From Lachnospiraceae bacterium (GTDB taxonomy: Bacteria; Bacillota; Clostridia; Lachnospirales; Lachnospiraceae), in contig WRBB01000029.1 in NCBI GenBank assembly GCA_009779895.1, positions 1 to 33,931 of the forward strand: a stretch of 33,931 nt of DNA, in the 5' to 3' direction. A program made the position numbers and the translations under genes. How positions within the stretch are numbered: position 1 is the stretch's first letter; every line of letters starts with the position of its first letter. Below are positions 8,780 to 17,136 of this stretch, one piece after another. The notes beneath the pieces were generated by a model, which did no database searches, was not told where the DNA came from, and saw nothing but the letters and a program-made list of their open reading frames with translations.

Positions 8780-9603
8780 TAACGAGTGATTTTCACATGC
8801 ACTCCTATTATTCCATAGACAGCCGGGCAGCAGTACGGGAAATGATAGAAGGTTCTATTGCCAGAGGGCTGAAAACGATTTGTTTTACGGATCACAAGGA
8901 TATAGATTATCCTGTTGAAGAGGGTTTTAGTTATCAATGGGATTTTGATGTTGCCGATTATTTTAGAGAAATAAAGGCTTTGCAAGAAGAGTACGAGGAT
9001 CAAATTGATATTCGCATTGGTGTAGAGATAGGCATACAACCTCATTTAGGTGCGGCCAATCATGCATATATTCAGACAGCCGCTCCCTTTGATTTTGTGA
9101 TTGCTTCCCAGCATATTATTGATGGGCAGGATCCTTATTATAGACGCTTGTTCCAAGGGAGAAAAGATGAGGATGTATACCGGCAGGCACTTCAAGAAAT
9201 CCAATTGAGTTTAGATGATATAATAGATTTTAATGATTTTGATGTATTGGGTCATATTGATTATGTGGTTCGTTATGGGGCAGAGCAAGAGAAAGCGTAC
9301 TCTTTTGAAAAATATGCAAAAGAATTGGAACAAATTTTGAAAAAGTTGATTGCGCATGGAAAAGGTATTGAAATCAATACGGCCGGTTTTAAATATGATT
9401 TGCCTTTTGCCCATCCGCACCCTGCGATATTGAAAAAATATAAGGAATGGGGCGGTGAAATTATTACGATTGGCTCTGATGCACATTGTCCGGAACATAT
9501 CGCATATGGTTTTGAGAAAGTGTGTGATATTTTAAAAGAGGCCGGTTTTCAATATTACACAGAATTTAAAGAAAGAAAACCTTATTTCTGTAGACTCCCA
9601 TAA
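8776..9603 (+). CDS. PHP-domain phosphatase, histidinol-phosphatase (HisJ) family
   Basis: A polymerase-and-histidinol-phosphatase (PHP) fold metal-dependent hydrolase of 275 residues. The metal-binding motifs are in order: DFHMHSYYS (HxH) at the N-terminus, FTDHKD, GVEIG, SQHIIDG, GHIDYVVRY and, near the C-terminus, GSDAH. Residue spacing and length match HisJ-type histidinol phosphate phosphatase, the eighth step of histidine synthesis. No other his gene is nearby, so the substrate is uncertain. The GTG start overlaps the mnmA stop (GTGA), which implies coupling to the sulfur-transfer operon. Alternative activities for the PHP fold include other phosphate monoesters or cyclic phosphates. 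Confidence 0.85.
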   Translation: MITSDFHMHSYYSIDSRAAVREMIEGSIARGLKTICFTDHKDIDYPVEEGFSYQWDFDVADYFREIKALQEEYEDQIDIRIGVEIGIQPHLGAANHAYIQTAAPFDFVIASQHIIDGQDPYYRRLFQGRKDEDVYRQALQEIQLSLDDIIDFNDFDVLGHIDYVVRYGAEQEKAYSFEKYAKELEQILKKLIAHGKGIEINTAGFKYDLPFAHPHPAILKKYKEWGGEIITIGSDAHCPEHIAYGFEKVCDILKEAGFQYYTEFKERKPYFCRLP

Positions 9604-9628
9604 AAATAGCGATTCATGGATTTAATGC

Positions 9629-9657
9629 TTGAATTTTCAGAACCCGAGTAGTACAAT
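9629..9657 (+). promoter_or_regulatory. Promoter of gap and the glycolytic genes
   Basis: TTGAAT at 9629-9634, a 17-base spacer and TACAAT (5/6) at 9652-9657. The leader that follows contains a hairpin, AAATCCTTTG at 9679-9688 pairing with CAAAGGTTT at 9704-9712 (one bulged base). No cggR regulator gene precedes gap. Confidence 0.65.
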
Positions 9658-9759
9658 ATGTAATAGTGTATAGGTTGGAAATCCTTTGTAAAGAAAAGAA
9701 ATGCAAAGGTTTCACATAAAAACAAAAATTCATAAAACCATTTTAGGAGGAATTTAATC

Positions 9760-10776
9760 ATGGCAGTAAAAGTAGCGATTAATGGATTTGGACGTATTGG
9801 TCGTCTTGCATTCAGACAAATGTTTGGTACAGAGGGGTATGATATTGTTGCGATCAACGATTTGACAAATCCCAAGATGTTGGCTCACTTATTGAAATAT
9901 GATACAGCGCAAGGTCCCTATGCTTTAGCGAGTAAAGTGACAGCGAGTGAAGATTCTATTACAGTTGATGGGAAAGAAATCAAGATTTATGCACAAAGGG
10001 ATCCCAAAGATCTTCCTTGGGCGAAATATGATGTGGATGTTGTATTAGAGTGTACAGGTTTCTTTACTTCAAAAGATGCTGCCGGTGCGCATATTACAGC
10101 TGGTGCGAAAAAAGTTGTTATTTCTGCGCCGGGTGGAAATGATATTCCAACGATCGTATACAATGTAAATCATGAAGTATTAAAAGCGGATGATCATATT
10201 ATTTCTGCGGCATCTTGTACAACAAACTGTTTGGCACCGATGGCAAAAGCTTTGAATGATTTGGCTCCAATCCAATCCGGTATTATGACCACCGTTCATG
10301 CCTATACAGGTGATCAAATGACTTTGGATGGCCCCCACCCAAAAGGTGACTTAAGAAGAGCACGTGCAGCGGCTTGCAATATCGTTCCAAACAGCACGGG
10401 TGCAGCAAAAGCCATCGGCCTTGTTGTTCCTGCATTAAATGGAAAATTGATTGGTTCTGCACAACGTGTACCGACAGCAACAGGTTCTTTGACGATCTTA
10501 GTTGCAACTGTAAAAAAAGCCGGTTTGACTGTTGATGAGATTAATGAAAAGATGAAAGCGGTAGCGGATGAATCTTATGGTTACACAGAAGATGAAATCG
10601 TTTCTTCTGATATCATTGGTAGTACCTTTGGTTCATTGTTTGATGCAACACAAACGATGGTGAACGCAGTTTCCGATGATTTATATCAAGTACAAGTTGT
10701 TTCTTGGTATGATAACGAAAATTCTTACACAGCTCAAATGGTAAGAACAATTAAATACTTTGGGAAATTTTTATAA
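9760..10776 (+). CDS. gap: Glyceraldehyde-3-phosphate dehydrogenase
   Basis: Oxidises glyceraldehyde 3-phosphate with phosphate and NAD+ to 1,3-bisphosphoglycerate in glycolysis. The 338-residue product starts with the Rossmann motif [14 protein letters not shown], has the catalytic cysteine C153 in [10 protein letters not shown] and the base H180 in [10 protein letters not shown]. Asp34 in AINDLT after the second beta strand favours NAD+ over NADP+, indicating the glycolytic rather than the gluconeogenic form. The SD site AGGAGGA is close to the ATG. The gene heads a glycolytic group (pgk, tpiA, gpmI), but a hairpin with a weak U tail separates it from pgk, so gap could be made at a higher level than the rest. 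Confidence 0.97.
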   Translation: MAVKVAINGFGRIGRLAFRQMFGTEGYDIVAINDLTNPKMLAHLLKYDTAQGPYALASKVTASEDSITVDGKEIKIYAQRDPKDLPWAKYDVDVVLECTGFFTSKDAAGAHITAGAKKVVISAPGGNDIPTIVYNVNHEVLKADDHIISAASCTTNCLAPMAKALNDLAPIQSGIMTTVHAYTGDQMTLDGPHPKGDLRRARAAACNIVPNSTGAAKAIGLVVPALNGKLIGSAQRVPTATGSLTILVATVKKAGLTVDEINEKMKAVADESYGYTEDEIVSSDIIGSTFGSLFDATQTMVNAVSDDLYQVQVVSWYDNENSYTAQMVRTIKYFGKFL

Positions 10777-10794
10777 GATTTTTTAGACTCAAGC

Positions 10795-10828
10795 GAGGGT
10801 CCGGTCTAGTTAGGGCCGGACTCTCTTT
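10795..10828 (+). terminator. Hairpin between gap and pgk (partial terminator)
   Basis: GAGGGTCCGG at 10795-10804 pairs with CCGGACTCTC at 10816-10825 (10 bp with one G-U pair) around an 11-base loop. The tail is only TTTACGCTTT, so it probably terminates part of the transcripts or protects the gap 3' end rather than stopping all read-through into pgk. Confidence 0.6.
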
Positions 10829-10870
10829 ACGCTTTGTTATGTAAATGATATAAATTAGGGAGGTTTTACA

Positions 10871-12067
10871 ATGCTTAATAAAAAATCAGTTGATGATATC
10901 AATGTAAAAGGACAACGGGTTTTGGTTCGTTGTGATTTTAATGTACCTTTACAGGAGGGAAATATCACGGATGAAAACCGTTTGGTAGCCGCCTTACCAA
11001 CCATTCAAAAGTTGATTGCCGATGGCGGGAAAGTGATTCTTTGCTCTCATTTGGGCAAGCCAAAAGGTGAGGCGATACCAACATTATCTTTGGAACCTGT
11101 AGCTGTTCGTTTATCGGAACTGTTGAATCGGGAAGTAAAATTTGCGGCAGATGCAGAAGTGGTTGGGACCAATGCCAAAGCGGCGGTGGCAGCGATGCAT
11201 GATGGTGATGTTATTCTTTTGGAAAATACACGTTATCGTGCTGAAGAAACAAAAAATGGAGATGCGTTTAGCAAAGATTTGGCGTCTTTATGTGATGTGT
11301 TTGTAAATGATGCCTTTGGTACAGCGCATCGTGCGCATTGTTCCAACGTTGGAGTGACACAATTTGTTGATACGGCTGTTGTGGGTTATTTGATGCAAAA
11401 AGAAATTGATTTCTTGGGGAATGCGGTAGAAAACCCTGCCAGACCTTTTGTTGCGATTTTAGGTGGTGCAAAAGTATCTAGTAAGATTCCTGTGATTGAA
11501 AATTTATTGGACAAAGTAGATACATTGATTATTGGTGGTGCCATGTCCTTTACTTTTATGCAAGCACAAGGTTTAAAAGTTGGAAATTCTCTTGTGGAAG
11601 CAGATTATTGTCAGTACGCTTTGGATATGGTTGAAAAGGCAAAAACAAAAGGTGTGGATTTGTTATTGCCGGTTGACAGTGTGATTGCAGATGCGTTTTC
11701 AAATGATGCCAACTTGGGTATTGCGGGAGAAAACGAAGATATTCCGGATGGTTGGTTCGGATTAGACATTGGACCAAAATCAGCAGAATTATTTGTAGCG
11801 GCGGTAAAGTCAGCCAAAACAGTCGTTTGGAATGGGCCTATGGGTTGTTTTGAGATGTCAAATTTTGCGGCGGGAACAAAAGCAGTGGCAGAAGCATTGG
11901 CAGATTCGGATGCAGTGACCATCATTGGTGGTGGTGATTCGGCAGCGGCTGTAAACCAAATGGGATTTGGTGATAAGATGACGCATATTTCTACCGGCGG
12001 TGGAGCATCATTGGAATTTTTAGAGGGCAAGGAGTTGCCGGGCGTGGCAGCGGCAAACGATAAATAG
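10871..12067 (+). CDS. pgk: Phosphoglycerate kinase
   Basis: Transfers phosphate from 1,3-bisphosphoglycerate to ADP, giving ATP and 3-phosphoglycerate. The 398-residue product has the N-terminal substrate region [11 protein letters not shown], the SHLGKPKG loop, the RAHCSN stretch, and the nucleotide-binding GGAKVSSKI. The C-terminal region has [10 protein letters not shown] and [11 protein letters not shown] with a glycine-rich [12 protein letters not shown] end. These are the family's conserved blocks in the normal order and the length is typical. GGGAGG at 10858-10863 is the SD site. It lies 94 bases after gap and 33 before tpiA, in pathway order. Confidence 0.97.
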   Translation: MLNKKSVDDINVKGQRVLVRCDFNVPLQEGNITDENRLVAALPTIQKLIADGGKVILCSHLGKPKGEAIPTLSLEPVAVRLSELLNREVKFAADAEVVGTNAKAAVAAMHDGDVILLENTRYRAEETKNGDAFSKDLASLCDVFVNDAFGTAHRAHCSNVGVTQFVDTAVVGYLMQKEIDFLGNAVENPARPFVAILGGAKVSSKIPVIENLLDKVDTLIIGGAMSFTFMQAQGLKVGNSLVEADYCQYALDMVEKAKTKGVDLLLPVDSVIADAFSNDANLGIAGENEDIPDGWFGLDIGPKSAELFVAAVKSAKTVVWNGPMGCFEMSNFAAGTKAVAEALADSDAVTIIGGGDSAAAVNQMGFGDKMTHISTGGGASLEFLEGKELPGVAAANDK

Positions 12068-12100
12068 ATTGAAAACAAAAAAACGAAAGAGGTAGAGAAT

Positions 12101-12850
12101 ATGTCAAGAAGAAAAATTATTGCAGGTAACTGGAAGATGAATAAAACACCGAGTGAGGCAGTTGCGTTGGTGAATGAATTGAAGCCATTGGTTGCGAATG
12201 ATGATGTGGATGTGGTATTTTGCGTACCTGCTATTGACATTGTGCCTGTGGTTGCAGCTGTGAAAGGCAGTAATATCCAAGTGGGTGCGGAGAATATGTA
12301 TTTTGAAGAAAGCGGTGCTTATACAGGTGAAATTGCCCCTGCTATGTTGGTTGATGCCGGTGTGAAATATGTGGTTTTGGGTCATTCTGAGCGTCGTGAA
12401 TATTTTGGAGAGACAAATGATGATGTAAATAAAAAAGTGCGAAAAGCCTTGGAACATGATTTGGTGCCGATTATGTGTTGCGGTGAATCTTTAAAGCAAA
12501 GAGAGCAAGGTGTAACCATGGATTTTGTACGCCAACAAGTTAAGGTTGGTTTGCAAGGTGTGACAGCAGAAGAAGCGAAAAAGGTTGTGATTGCTTATGA
12601 ACCGATTTGGGCCATTGGCACAGGTGTGACTGCAACAACAGAACAGGCACAAGAGGTCTGTGCAGCGATTCGTGTATGTATAAAAGAAGTTTATGATGGT
12701 GCAACAGCAGATGCGATTCGCATTCAATATGGTGGTTCTGTGAATGCGGCAACCGCCGGTGAGTTATTTGCACAAGTTGATATTGATGGTGGTTTGGTAG
12801 GTGGTGCATCATTGAAACCTGAATTCGGAGATATTGTGAATTATAAGTAG
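12101..12850 (+). CDS. tpiA: Triosephosphate isomerase
   Basis: Interconverts dihydroxyacetone phosphate and glyceraldehyde 3-phosphate. The 249-residue product has the catalytic K12 in GNWKMNK, H95 in [11 protein letters not shown] and E167 in [11 protein letters not shown], followed by the phosphate-gripping loop. The C-terminal [10 protein letters not shown] and [10 protein letters not shown] bind the substrate phosphate. Length is typical of the bacterial dimeric enzyme. The SD site is AAGAGGTAGAG shortly before the ATG. It sits between pgk and gpmI with short gaps on both sides, so it is co-transcribed with them. Confidence 0.97.
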   Translation: MSRRKIIAGNWKMNKTPSEAVALVNELKPLVANDDVDVVFCVPAIDIVPVVAAVKGSNIQVGAENMYFEESGAYTGEIAPAMLVDAGVKYVVLGHSERREYFGETNDDVNKKVRKALEHDLVPIMCCGESLKQREQGVTMDFVRQQVKVGLQGVTAEEAKKVVIAYEPIWAIGTGVTATTEQAQEVCAAIRVCIKEVYDGATADAIRIQYGGSVNAATAGELFAQVDIDGGLVGGASLKPEFGDIVNYK

Positions 12851-12867
12851 GAAAGTGGGATTTCGTT

Positions 12868-14406
12868 ATGAGTAAAAAACCAACGGTATTGATGATTTTG
12901 GATGGTTATGGTTTGAGTGATAGTAGCAAAGGGAATGCAATCAAAGAGGCAAATACGCCGGTTATGGATGCTTTGATGGAAACATACCCTTTTGTAAAGG
13001 GGAATGCCAGTGGTTTGGCGGTGGGTTTGCCTGATGGCCAAATGGGTAATTCTGAGGTAGGGCACTTAAATATAGGTGCGGGAAGAATCATTTATCAAGA
13101 ATTGACAAAGATTAGTAAGTCTATTCAAGATGGGGATTTTTTTGAAAATGAAGCTTTTTTATCTGCCTGTGACAATGTAAAGAAAAACAATTCTGATTTG
13201 CATTTATTTGGTTTGGTTTCAGATGGTGGTGTTCATAGTCATCTGGATCATATTTTTGGATTATTGGAATTGGCAAACAGACAGGAGATTCAAAATGTTT
13301 ATGTGCATTGTTTCTTAGATGGCCGTGATACGGCTCCGACTTCCGGTAAAGGTTTTGTAGAAGAATTGGAACACAAAATGAAAGCATTGGGTGTGGGCCA
13401 GGTTGCTTCTGTAATGGGACGTTATTATGCCATGGATAGAGATAATCGCTGGGATAGAGTTGAGCAAGCTTATAATGTGTTGGTAAAAGGTGGGGGGCTT
13501 ACGGCTGCATCCGGACCGATAGGCATTCAAGCCTCTTATGATGAAGGCAAAACCGACGAGTTTGTGATTCCGACAGTTATTGTAAGTGATGGAAAACCTG
13601 TGGCAACAATCAAAGAAAAGGATTCCGTGATTTTTTATAACTTTCGCCCGGACAGAGCTCGGGAAATTACCAGAGCATTTTGTGATGATGATTTTACAAG
13701 TTTTGTGCGAGGCTCAAGAATGAAAACATGCTTTGTTTGTTTTACCGACTATGATGTGACCATTTGTAATAAGTTGGTGGCATTTGCAAAAGAAGAAATC
13801 ACCAATACCTTTGGAGAAATTTTGGCAAAGCAAAACATGACCCAGGCTAGAATTGCGGAGACAGAAAAATATGCACATGTAACATTTTTCTTTAATGGTG
13901 GGGTGGAAGAGCCCTTAAAAGGTGAAACGCGTATATTAGTAAAATCACCAAAGGTCTCTACCTATGATTTACAACCTGAAATGAGTGCTTTTGAGGTATG
14001 TGATCGGTTGGTTGAATCCATTGAATCACAAAGCTTTGATGTAATCATCATTAATTTTGCAAATCCTGATATGGTAGGGCATACAGGGATAGAATCTGCA
14101 GTGGTAAAAGCTATTGAAACGGTAGATCAATGTGTAGGCAGAGCGGTTGCCGCAATCAAAAAGATAGATGGTCAAATGTTCATTTGTGCCGATCACGGCA
14201 ATGCAGAACATTTAATTGATGACAAAACAGGTGCGCCATTTACAGCACATACGACGAATCCGGTACCATTTTTATTGGTTAATGCTGACATAAGTTACGG
14301 TCTGCGTGCAGGTGGTTGTTTGGCGGATATCGCACCGACTTTATTGGCGTTAATGGGCATAGAACAGCCGAAAGAAATGAGTGGAAAATCATTGTTAATA
14401 AAATGA
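12868..14406 (+). CDS. gpmI: 2,3-bisphosphoglycerate-independent phosphoglycerate mutase
   Basis: Converts 3-phosphoglycerate to 2-phosphoglycerate through a phosphoserine intermediate, using two Mn ions. The 512-residue product has the alkaline-phosphatase-fold metal ligand D12 in ILDGYG and the nucleophile S62 in MGNSEVGHLNIGAGR. It also has the substrate-binding blocks FLDGRDTAP and NFRPDRARE, and the C-terminal metal ligands in NFANPDMVGHTG and ADHGNAEHL. The start lies 17 bases after tpiA with a modest SD site. This Mn-dependent form is the usual one in spore-forming Firmicutes. Enolase, the next enzyme in the pathway, does not follow within the window. Confidence 0.96.
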   Translation: MSKKPTVLMILDGYGLSDSSKGNAIKEANTPVMDALMETYPFVKGNASGLAVGLPDGQMGNSEVGHLNIGAGRIIYQELTKISKSIQDGDFFENEAFLSACDNVKKNNSDLHLFGLVSDGGVHSHLDHIFGLLELANRQEIQNVYVHCFLDGRDTAPTSGKGFVEELEHKMKALGVGQVASVMGRYYAMDRDNRWDRVEQAYNVLVKGGGLTAASGPIGIQASYDEGKTDEFVIPTVIVSDGKPVATIKEKDSVIFYNFRPDRAREITRAFCDDDFTSFVRGSRMKTCFVCFTDYDVTICNKLVAFAKEEITNTFGEILAKQNMTQARIAETEKYAHVTFFFNGGVEEPLKGETRILVKSPKVSTYDLQPEMSAFEVCDRLVESIESQSFDVIIINFANPDMVGHTGIESAVVKAIETVDQCVGRAVAAIKKIDGQMFICADHGNAEHLIDDKTGAPFTAHTTNPVPFLLVNADISYGLRAGGCLADIAPTLLALMGIEQPKEMSGKSLLIK

Positions 14407-14476
14407 AATTTATGATAAAAAAATAATGAACTTAAAACTACTGCTGAATCATTGTAGATTTACAGGAGGTTTCTTT

Positions 14477-15127
14477 ATGAGTATGGATATGATTGTATAT
14501 ATACAAAGTTTTGAAAATATTACCGTAAAAGATTATGAGGCTTATTTGAGACAGTTTGCGATGCAAGCCAAAATACAGTCTGACATGCATTTTGATGTTC
14601 ATACATCCGGCTTTTTTCCTTTTAAAGTTGAATTTCCTAATATTGAATCATTAAAGACCGGTAAATTTATTTCAGGTTTTGAATTTTATGTGGATGATTA
14701 TGACTATGTACAAGAATTGACAGAGTTGCAGGAAATGAATGAATCTTACAAAGTAAAGGTAAAAAAAGAAAAAAAGAAATTTAGTTTTTTTGGAAAAATG
14801 ACAGCAAGTATCCGAGAGGACTCTATTAAAACAAGCAAAATGAATTTTATTATGAATGAAGAAGCGGATGGGATTCTGAAACAATGTAAGCATAGAATCA
14901 ATCTGGTTGCGCACGGGCTTTCAGAAGAGACCATGGTATATGCAGCGGCAAGTTATCTGGCAGAAGTGGGAAAAGGGGTTATTTCAGACCCTCAATTGGA
15001 CGTGGATTATTATAGTGATATTTCTCAAAAAATGACAGTGCGCATAAAAGAGTCAATCAATGCTTTGAGTTTGGGTGTTATGCATCCATGGGAAGAGGAC
15101 TTGTCGAAGCACAAAGGTGGTAAATAA
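14477..15127 (+). CDS. Hypothetical protein, 216 residues
   Basis: I do not recognise this family. The product has no signal peptide or membrane segment. It begins MSMDMIVYIQSF and has an acidic N-terminal half with several aromatic residues. A lysine-rich patch (VKVKKEKKKFSFFGK, about 92-106) comes next, and a C-terminal half contains a long alanine- and glutamate-rich helix. AGGAGG at 14464-14469 fixes the ATG at 14477. An in-frame ATG at 14426 would put that SD inside the gene. It lies 70 bases after gpmI and two bases before the start of the truncated DUF1294-phosphoesterase gene. Nothing in the sequence reveals its role. Confidence 0.75.
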   Translation: MSMDMIVYIQSFENITVKDYEAYLRQFAMQAKIQSDMHFDVHTSGFFPFKVEFPNIESLKTGKFISGFEFYVDDYDYVQELTELQEMNESYKVKVKKEKKKFSFFGKMTASIREDSIKTSKMNFIMNEEADGILKQCKHRINLVAHGLSEETMVYAAASYLAEVGKGVISDPQLDVDYYSDISQKMTVRIKESINALSLGVMHPWEEDLSKHKGGK

Positions 15128-15129
15128 AA

Positions 15130-15776
15130 TTGAGTGTTTTATTTGGTATTATTCGTAGCATTGGTTTGATTGAGCTGTTTTTGCTTTTTCTTGTAGGCAT
15201 GAATGTGATTACATTTTTGTTATATGTGATGGATAAACGCAGAGCCCTTAAAAACAAATGGCGCATTCGTGAAAGTATTTTGATTTTTTTTACGTTGGCC
15301 GGCGGTGCTTTTGGTGCTCTTTTGGCTATGCGCATAGTAAGGCATAAAACAAAGAAGATAACATTTAAAATATTTGTGGTACTTGGGCTGATTCTTTTTA
15401 GTATTCCTGTGATACATATTGTGCATAGCCTTACGTTGGATAAAATGATACATTATGTAGAGCTCGATTTTTATTCTGAAAATTGGCCATCTGAATTGAG
15501 TGGATATCGCATTGCATTTATGACTGATATACATACCACCACAGATGAAGATATGGCAGAGATTGTTGGTCAATTAAACAAAAGGGATTTGGATTTGCTT
15601 CTGTTGGGTGGAGATTTTTCTATGGGAAATTCTCATTATCGAGGAACCATACGAGAGATTGCCCAAGTAAATGCAAGAGATGGAATTTTTGGTGTAGAGG
15701 GAAACCATGTCGTGATTTGTGGAATCGAAATCCTGATGTAGCAAAGGCAATAAGGGAAGCGAGGAATAACAGATGA
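15130..15776 (+). pseudogene. Truncated, frameshifted DUF1294-metallophosphoesterase fusion
   Basis: The readable frame (TTG 15130 to TAG 15741, 203 residues) starts with a DUF1294-like membrane domain (MNVITFLLYVMDKRRALKNK, then a LAGGAFGALLAM helix and RHKTKK). A further membrane helix follows, then the first half of a calcineurin-like phosphoesterase with metal motifs FMTDIHTT (DxH), LLGGDFS (GGD) and VEGNH. Right after GNH, where the family has Asp, the frame runs into unrelated residues and stops. The next frame, from GAT at 15714, reads DLWNRNPDVAKAIREA, which looks like the natural continuation, and ends at TGA 15774-15776. The C-terminal half of the enzyme, with its last metal ligands, is missing altogether. 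So the gene is broken by both a frameshift and a deletion, unless the window holds a sequencing error. Confidence 0.75.
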
Positions 15777-16594
15777 AAATAAAAGAAATTAAAACGGCTG
15801 ATTATCTATCCGCTTCCAAACTGCCTGCCAGTGATTATGTCATCAATCCTTATGTGGGTTGTCCCCATGCTTGTAAGTATTGCTATGCCTGTTTTATGAA
15901 ACGCTTTACGGGTCATGACGAGGAATGGGGTACTTTTTTAGATGTAAAACGCTGTGATAAGCCGATTCATGTGAAGAAAATAGAGAATAAGTCAGTGTTT
16001 CTCTCTTCGGTAACAGATTGTTATAACCAATACGAAGAAAAGTATGGCATCACCAGAATGATATTGGAACAATTGGTAGGGGTTGCTTGTAGTTTAGATA
16101 TTTCTACAAAATCAAAATTGATTTTAAGAGATTTAGATTTATTAAAAAAAATGAATCATTTGCAGGTTTCTATGTCAATAAATACCTTAGATGATGGCTT
16201 TAGAAGTGATATGGACAATGCGTCATCTATTCGGGAACGATTGGAAACCTTAAAAATATTACATGAAAATGGTATTAAAACCATTTTGTTTTTGTCGCCT
16301 ATTTTCCCTTATATTACGGATTTTCGTGAAATTCTGGAATATTCTCAGAAATTTATTGATGTATATTGGTTTGAAAACCTGAATCTACGGGGTGGTTATA
16401 AAAAGGTCATTCTTGACTATATCAAAATGAAATATCCACAGTTCTATGAGGGATATATTCAGATTTATTTAAAAAAAGATAAGTCATATTGGGTGGAACT
16501 AAGTCAAGAAATTGAAATATATTGCGCGAAAGAAAATATCCAATATGTAAATTATTTTTATCATGAAGAATTGGTAAAAAATAAGGAGAATTAA
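15773..16594 (+). CDS. Radical SAM protein (SPL-like / mobile-pair B-like)
   Basis: A 273-residue radical SAM enzyme with the [4Fe-4S] cysteines C30, C34 and C37 in NPYVGCPHACKYCYACF, that is CX3CX2C. A fourth cysteine is at 40. The N-terminal NPYxGCxHxCxYCYA pattern places it in the broad spore-photoproduct-lyase-like group (COG1533). From memory it also resembles proteins named radical SAM mobile pair protein B, which usually accompany a second radical SAM protein; none is here. The start has GAGGAA 6 bases upstream and overlaps the end of the decayed phosphoesterase frame. The alkyltransferase-like gene starts at the base after its stop, so the two are tightly coupled. Substrate unknown. 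Confidence 0.8.
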   Translation: MKIKEIKTADYLSASKLPASDYVINPYVGCPHACKYCYACFMKRFTGHDEEWGTFLDVKRCDKPIHVKKIENKSVFLSSVTDCYNQYEEKYGITRMILEQLVGVACSLDISTKSKLILRDLDLLKKMNHLQVSMSINTLDDGFRSDMDNASSIRERLETLKILHENGIKTILFLSPIFPYITDFREILEYSQKFIDVYWFENLNLRGGYKKVILDYIKMKYPQFYEGYIQIYLKKDKSYWVELSQEIEIYCAKENIQYVNYFYHEELVKNKEN

Positions 16595-16963
16595 ATGGAT
16601 TTTTACAAACGTGTTGCATTGGTATGCCAATTTATTCCTTATGGTAAGGTTGCAACCTATGGGCAAATTGCCTTACTGTGTCAAAAACCCAAAAATGCAC
16701 GGCAGGTAGGTTATGCTTTGAATAAAAGAATTGTTGAAGAGGTGCCGGCGCATCGAGTTGTGAATCATCAAGGATATTTAACGGGTGCCGGTGCCTTTCA
16801 TGATGATGCTGGTCAGAGAAGATTGTTGAAAAGTGAAGGTGTTGGGGTAGATTCTGCATTACGGGTAGATTTGAAAAAATTTGGTTGGAAAAATACCATG
16901 GATGATGCGTTATATTTAGAAGCAGAATTCAAAAAAATGGATACTGATAACAATTATGGATGA
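16595..16963 (+). CDS. Alkyltransferase-like (ATL) DNA-binding protein
   Basis: This 122-residue product is the DNA-binding domain of the O6-alkylguanine-DNA alkyltransferase family, but it cannot accept an alkyl group. The usual PCHRVV is PAHRVV, so the catalytic cysteine is Ala52. ATL proteins bind O6-alkylguanine, flip it out, and hand the lesion to nucleotide excision repair. The features needed for flipping are present: Y22 in ATYGQIA and an arginine finger R36 in NARQVGYAL. It lacks the N-terminal domain of full-size alkyltransferases. The C-terminus carries about 35 residues beyond the core. It abuts the radical SAM gene and has AAGGAG as SD site within that gene's end. Confidence 0.9.
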   Translation: MDFYKRVALVCQFIPYGKVATYGQIALLCQKPKNARQVGYALNKRIVEEVPAHRVVNHQGYLTGAGAFHDDAGQRRLLKSEGVGVDSALRVDLKKFGWKNTMDDALYLEAEFKKMDTDNNYG

Positions 16964-17001
16964 ATAAACATTAAAATGATTTCGATAAGTGAAACCGTTG
17001 A

Positions 17002-17049
17002 ATCCTATATATAGTATGTCTGAAGCAAAATAAATACTAGATATAGTTG
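17002..17049 (+). promoter_or_regulatory. Tandem NrdR boxes upstream of nrdD
   Basis: Two 16-base sites resemble the NrdR box ACACTATATATAGTGT. Box 1 at 17002-17017 has core CTATATATAG and box 2 at 17034-17049 has core CTAGATATAG; each matches 12 of 16 positions. Their centres are exactly 32 bp apart, three helical turns, as in known NrdR-regulated promoters. They end 7 bases before the -35 element. The nrdR gene itself is not in the window. Confidence 0.75.
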
Positions 17050-17056
17050 TTTTCTC

Positions 17057-17085
17057 TTGAAATTTGATTTTGCTTTGTGTATAAT
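17057..17085 (+). promoter_or_regulatory. nrdD promoter
   Basis: TTGAAA at 17057-17062 (5/6), 17-base spacer, TATAAT at 17080-17085 (6/6). It is among the best promoter matches in the window and lies directly after the NrdR-like boxes, which would allow repression when dATP is plentiful. Confidence 0.85.
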
Positions 17086-17136
17086 TAGAAAGCAATTAAA
17101 AATGACATATGAGAGAACAGAACGGAGTGTGAGATT

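Noticed and set aside
10826-10854. Promoter-like TTTACG/TATAAA in front of pgk.
   Set aside because: The predicted start would fall within the pgk SD site, so it could not give a normally translated message.
11611-12240. Antisense open frame of 209 codons across pgk and tpiA.
   Set aside because: It lies opposite two strongly conserved glycolytic genes, has no SD site, and its composition is that of a mirrored coding strand.
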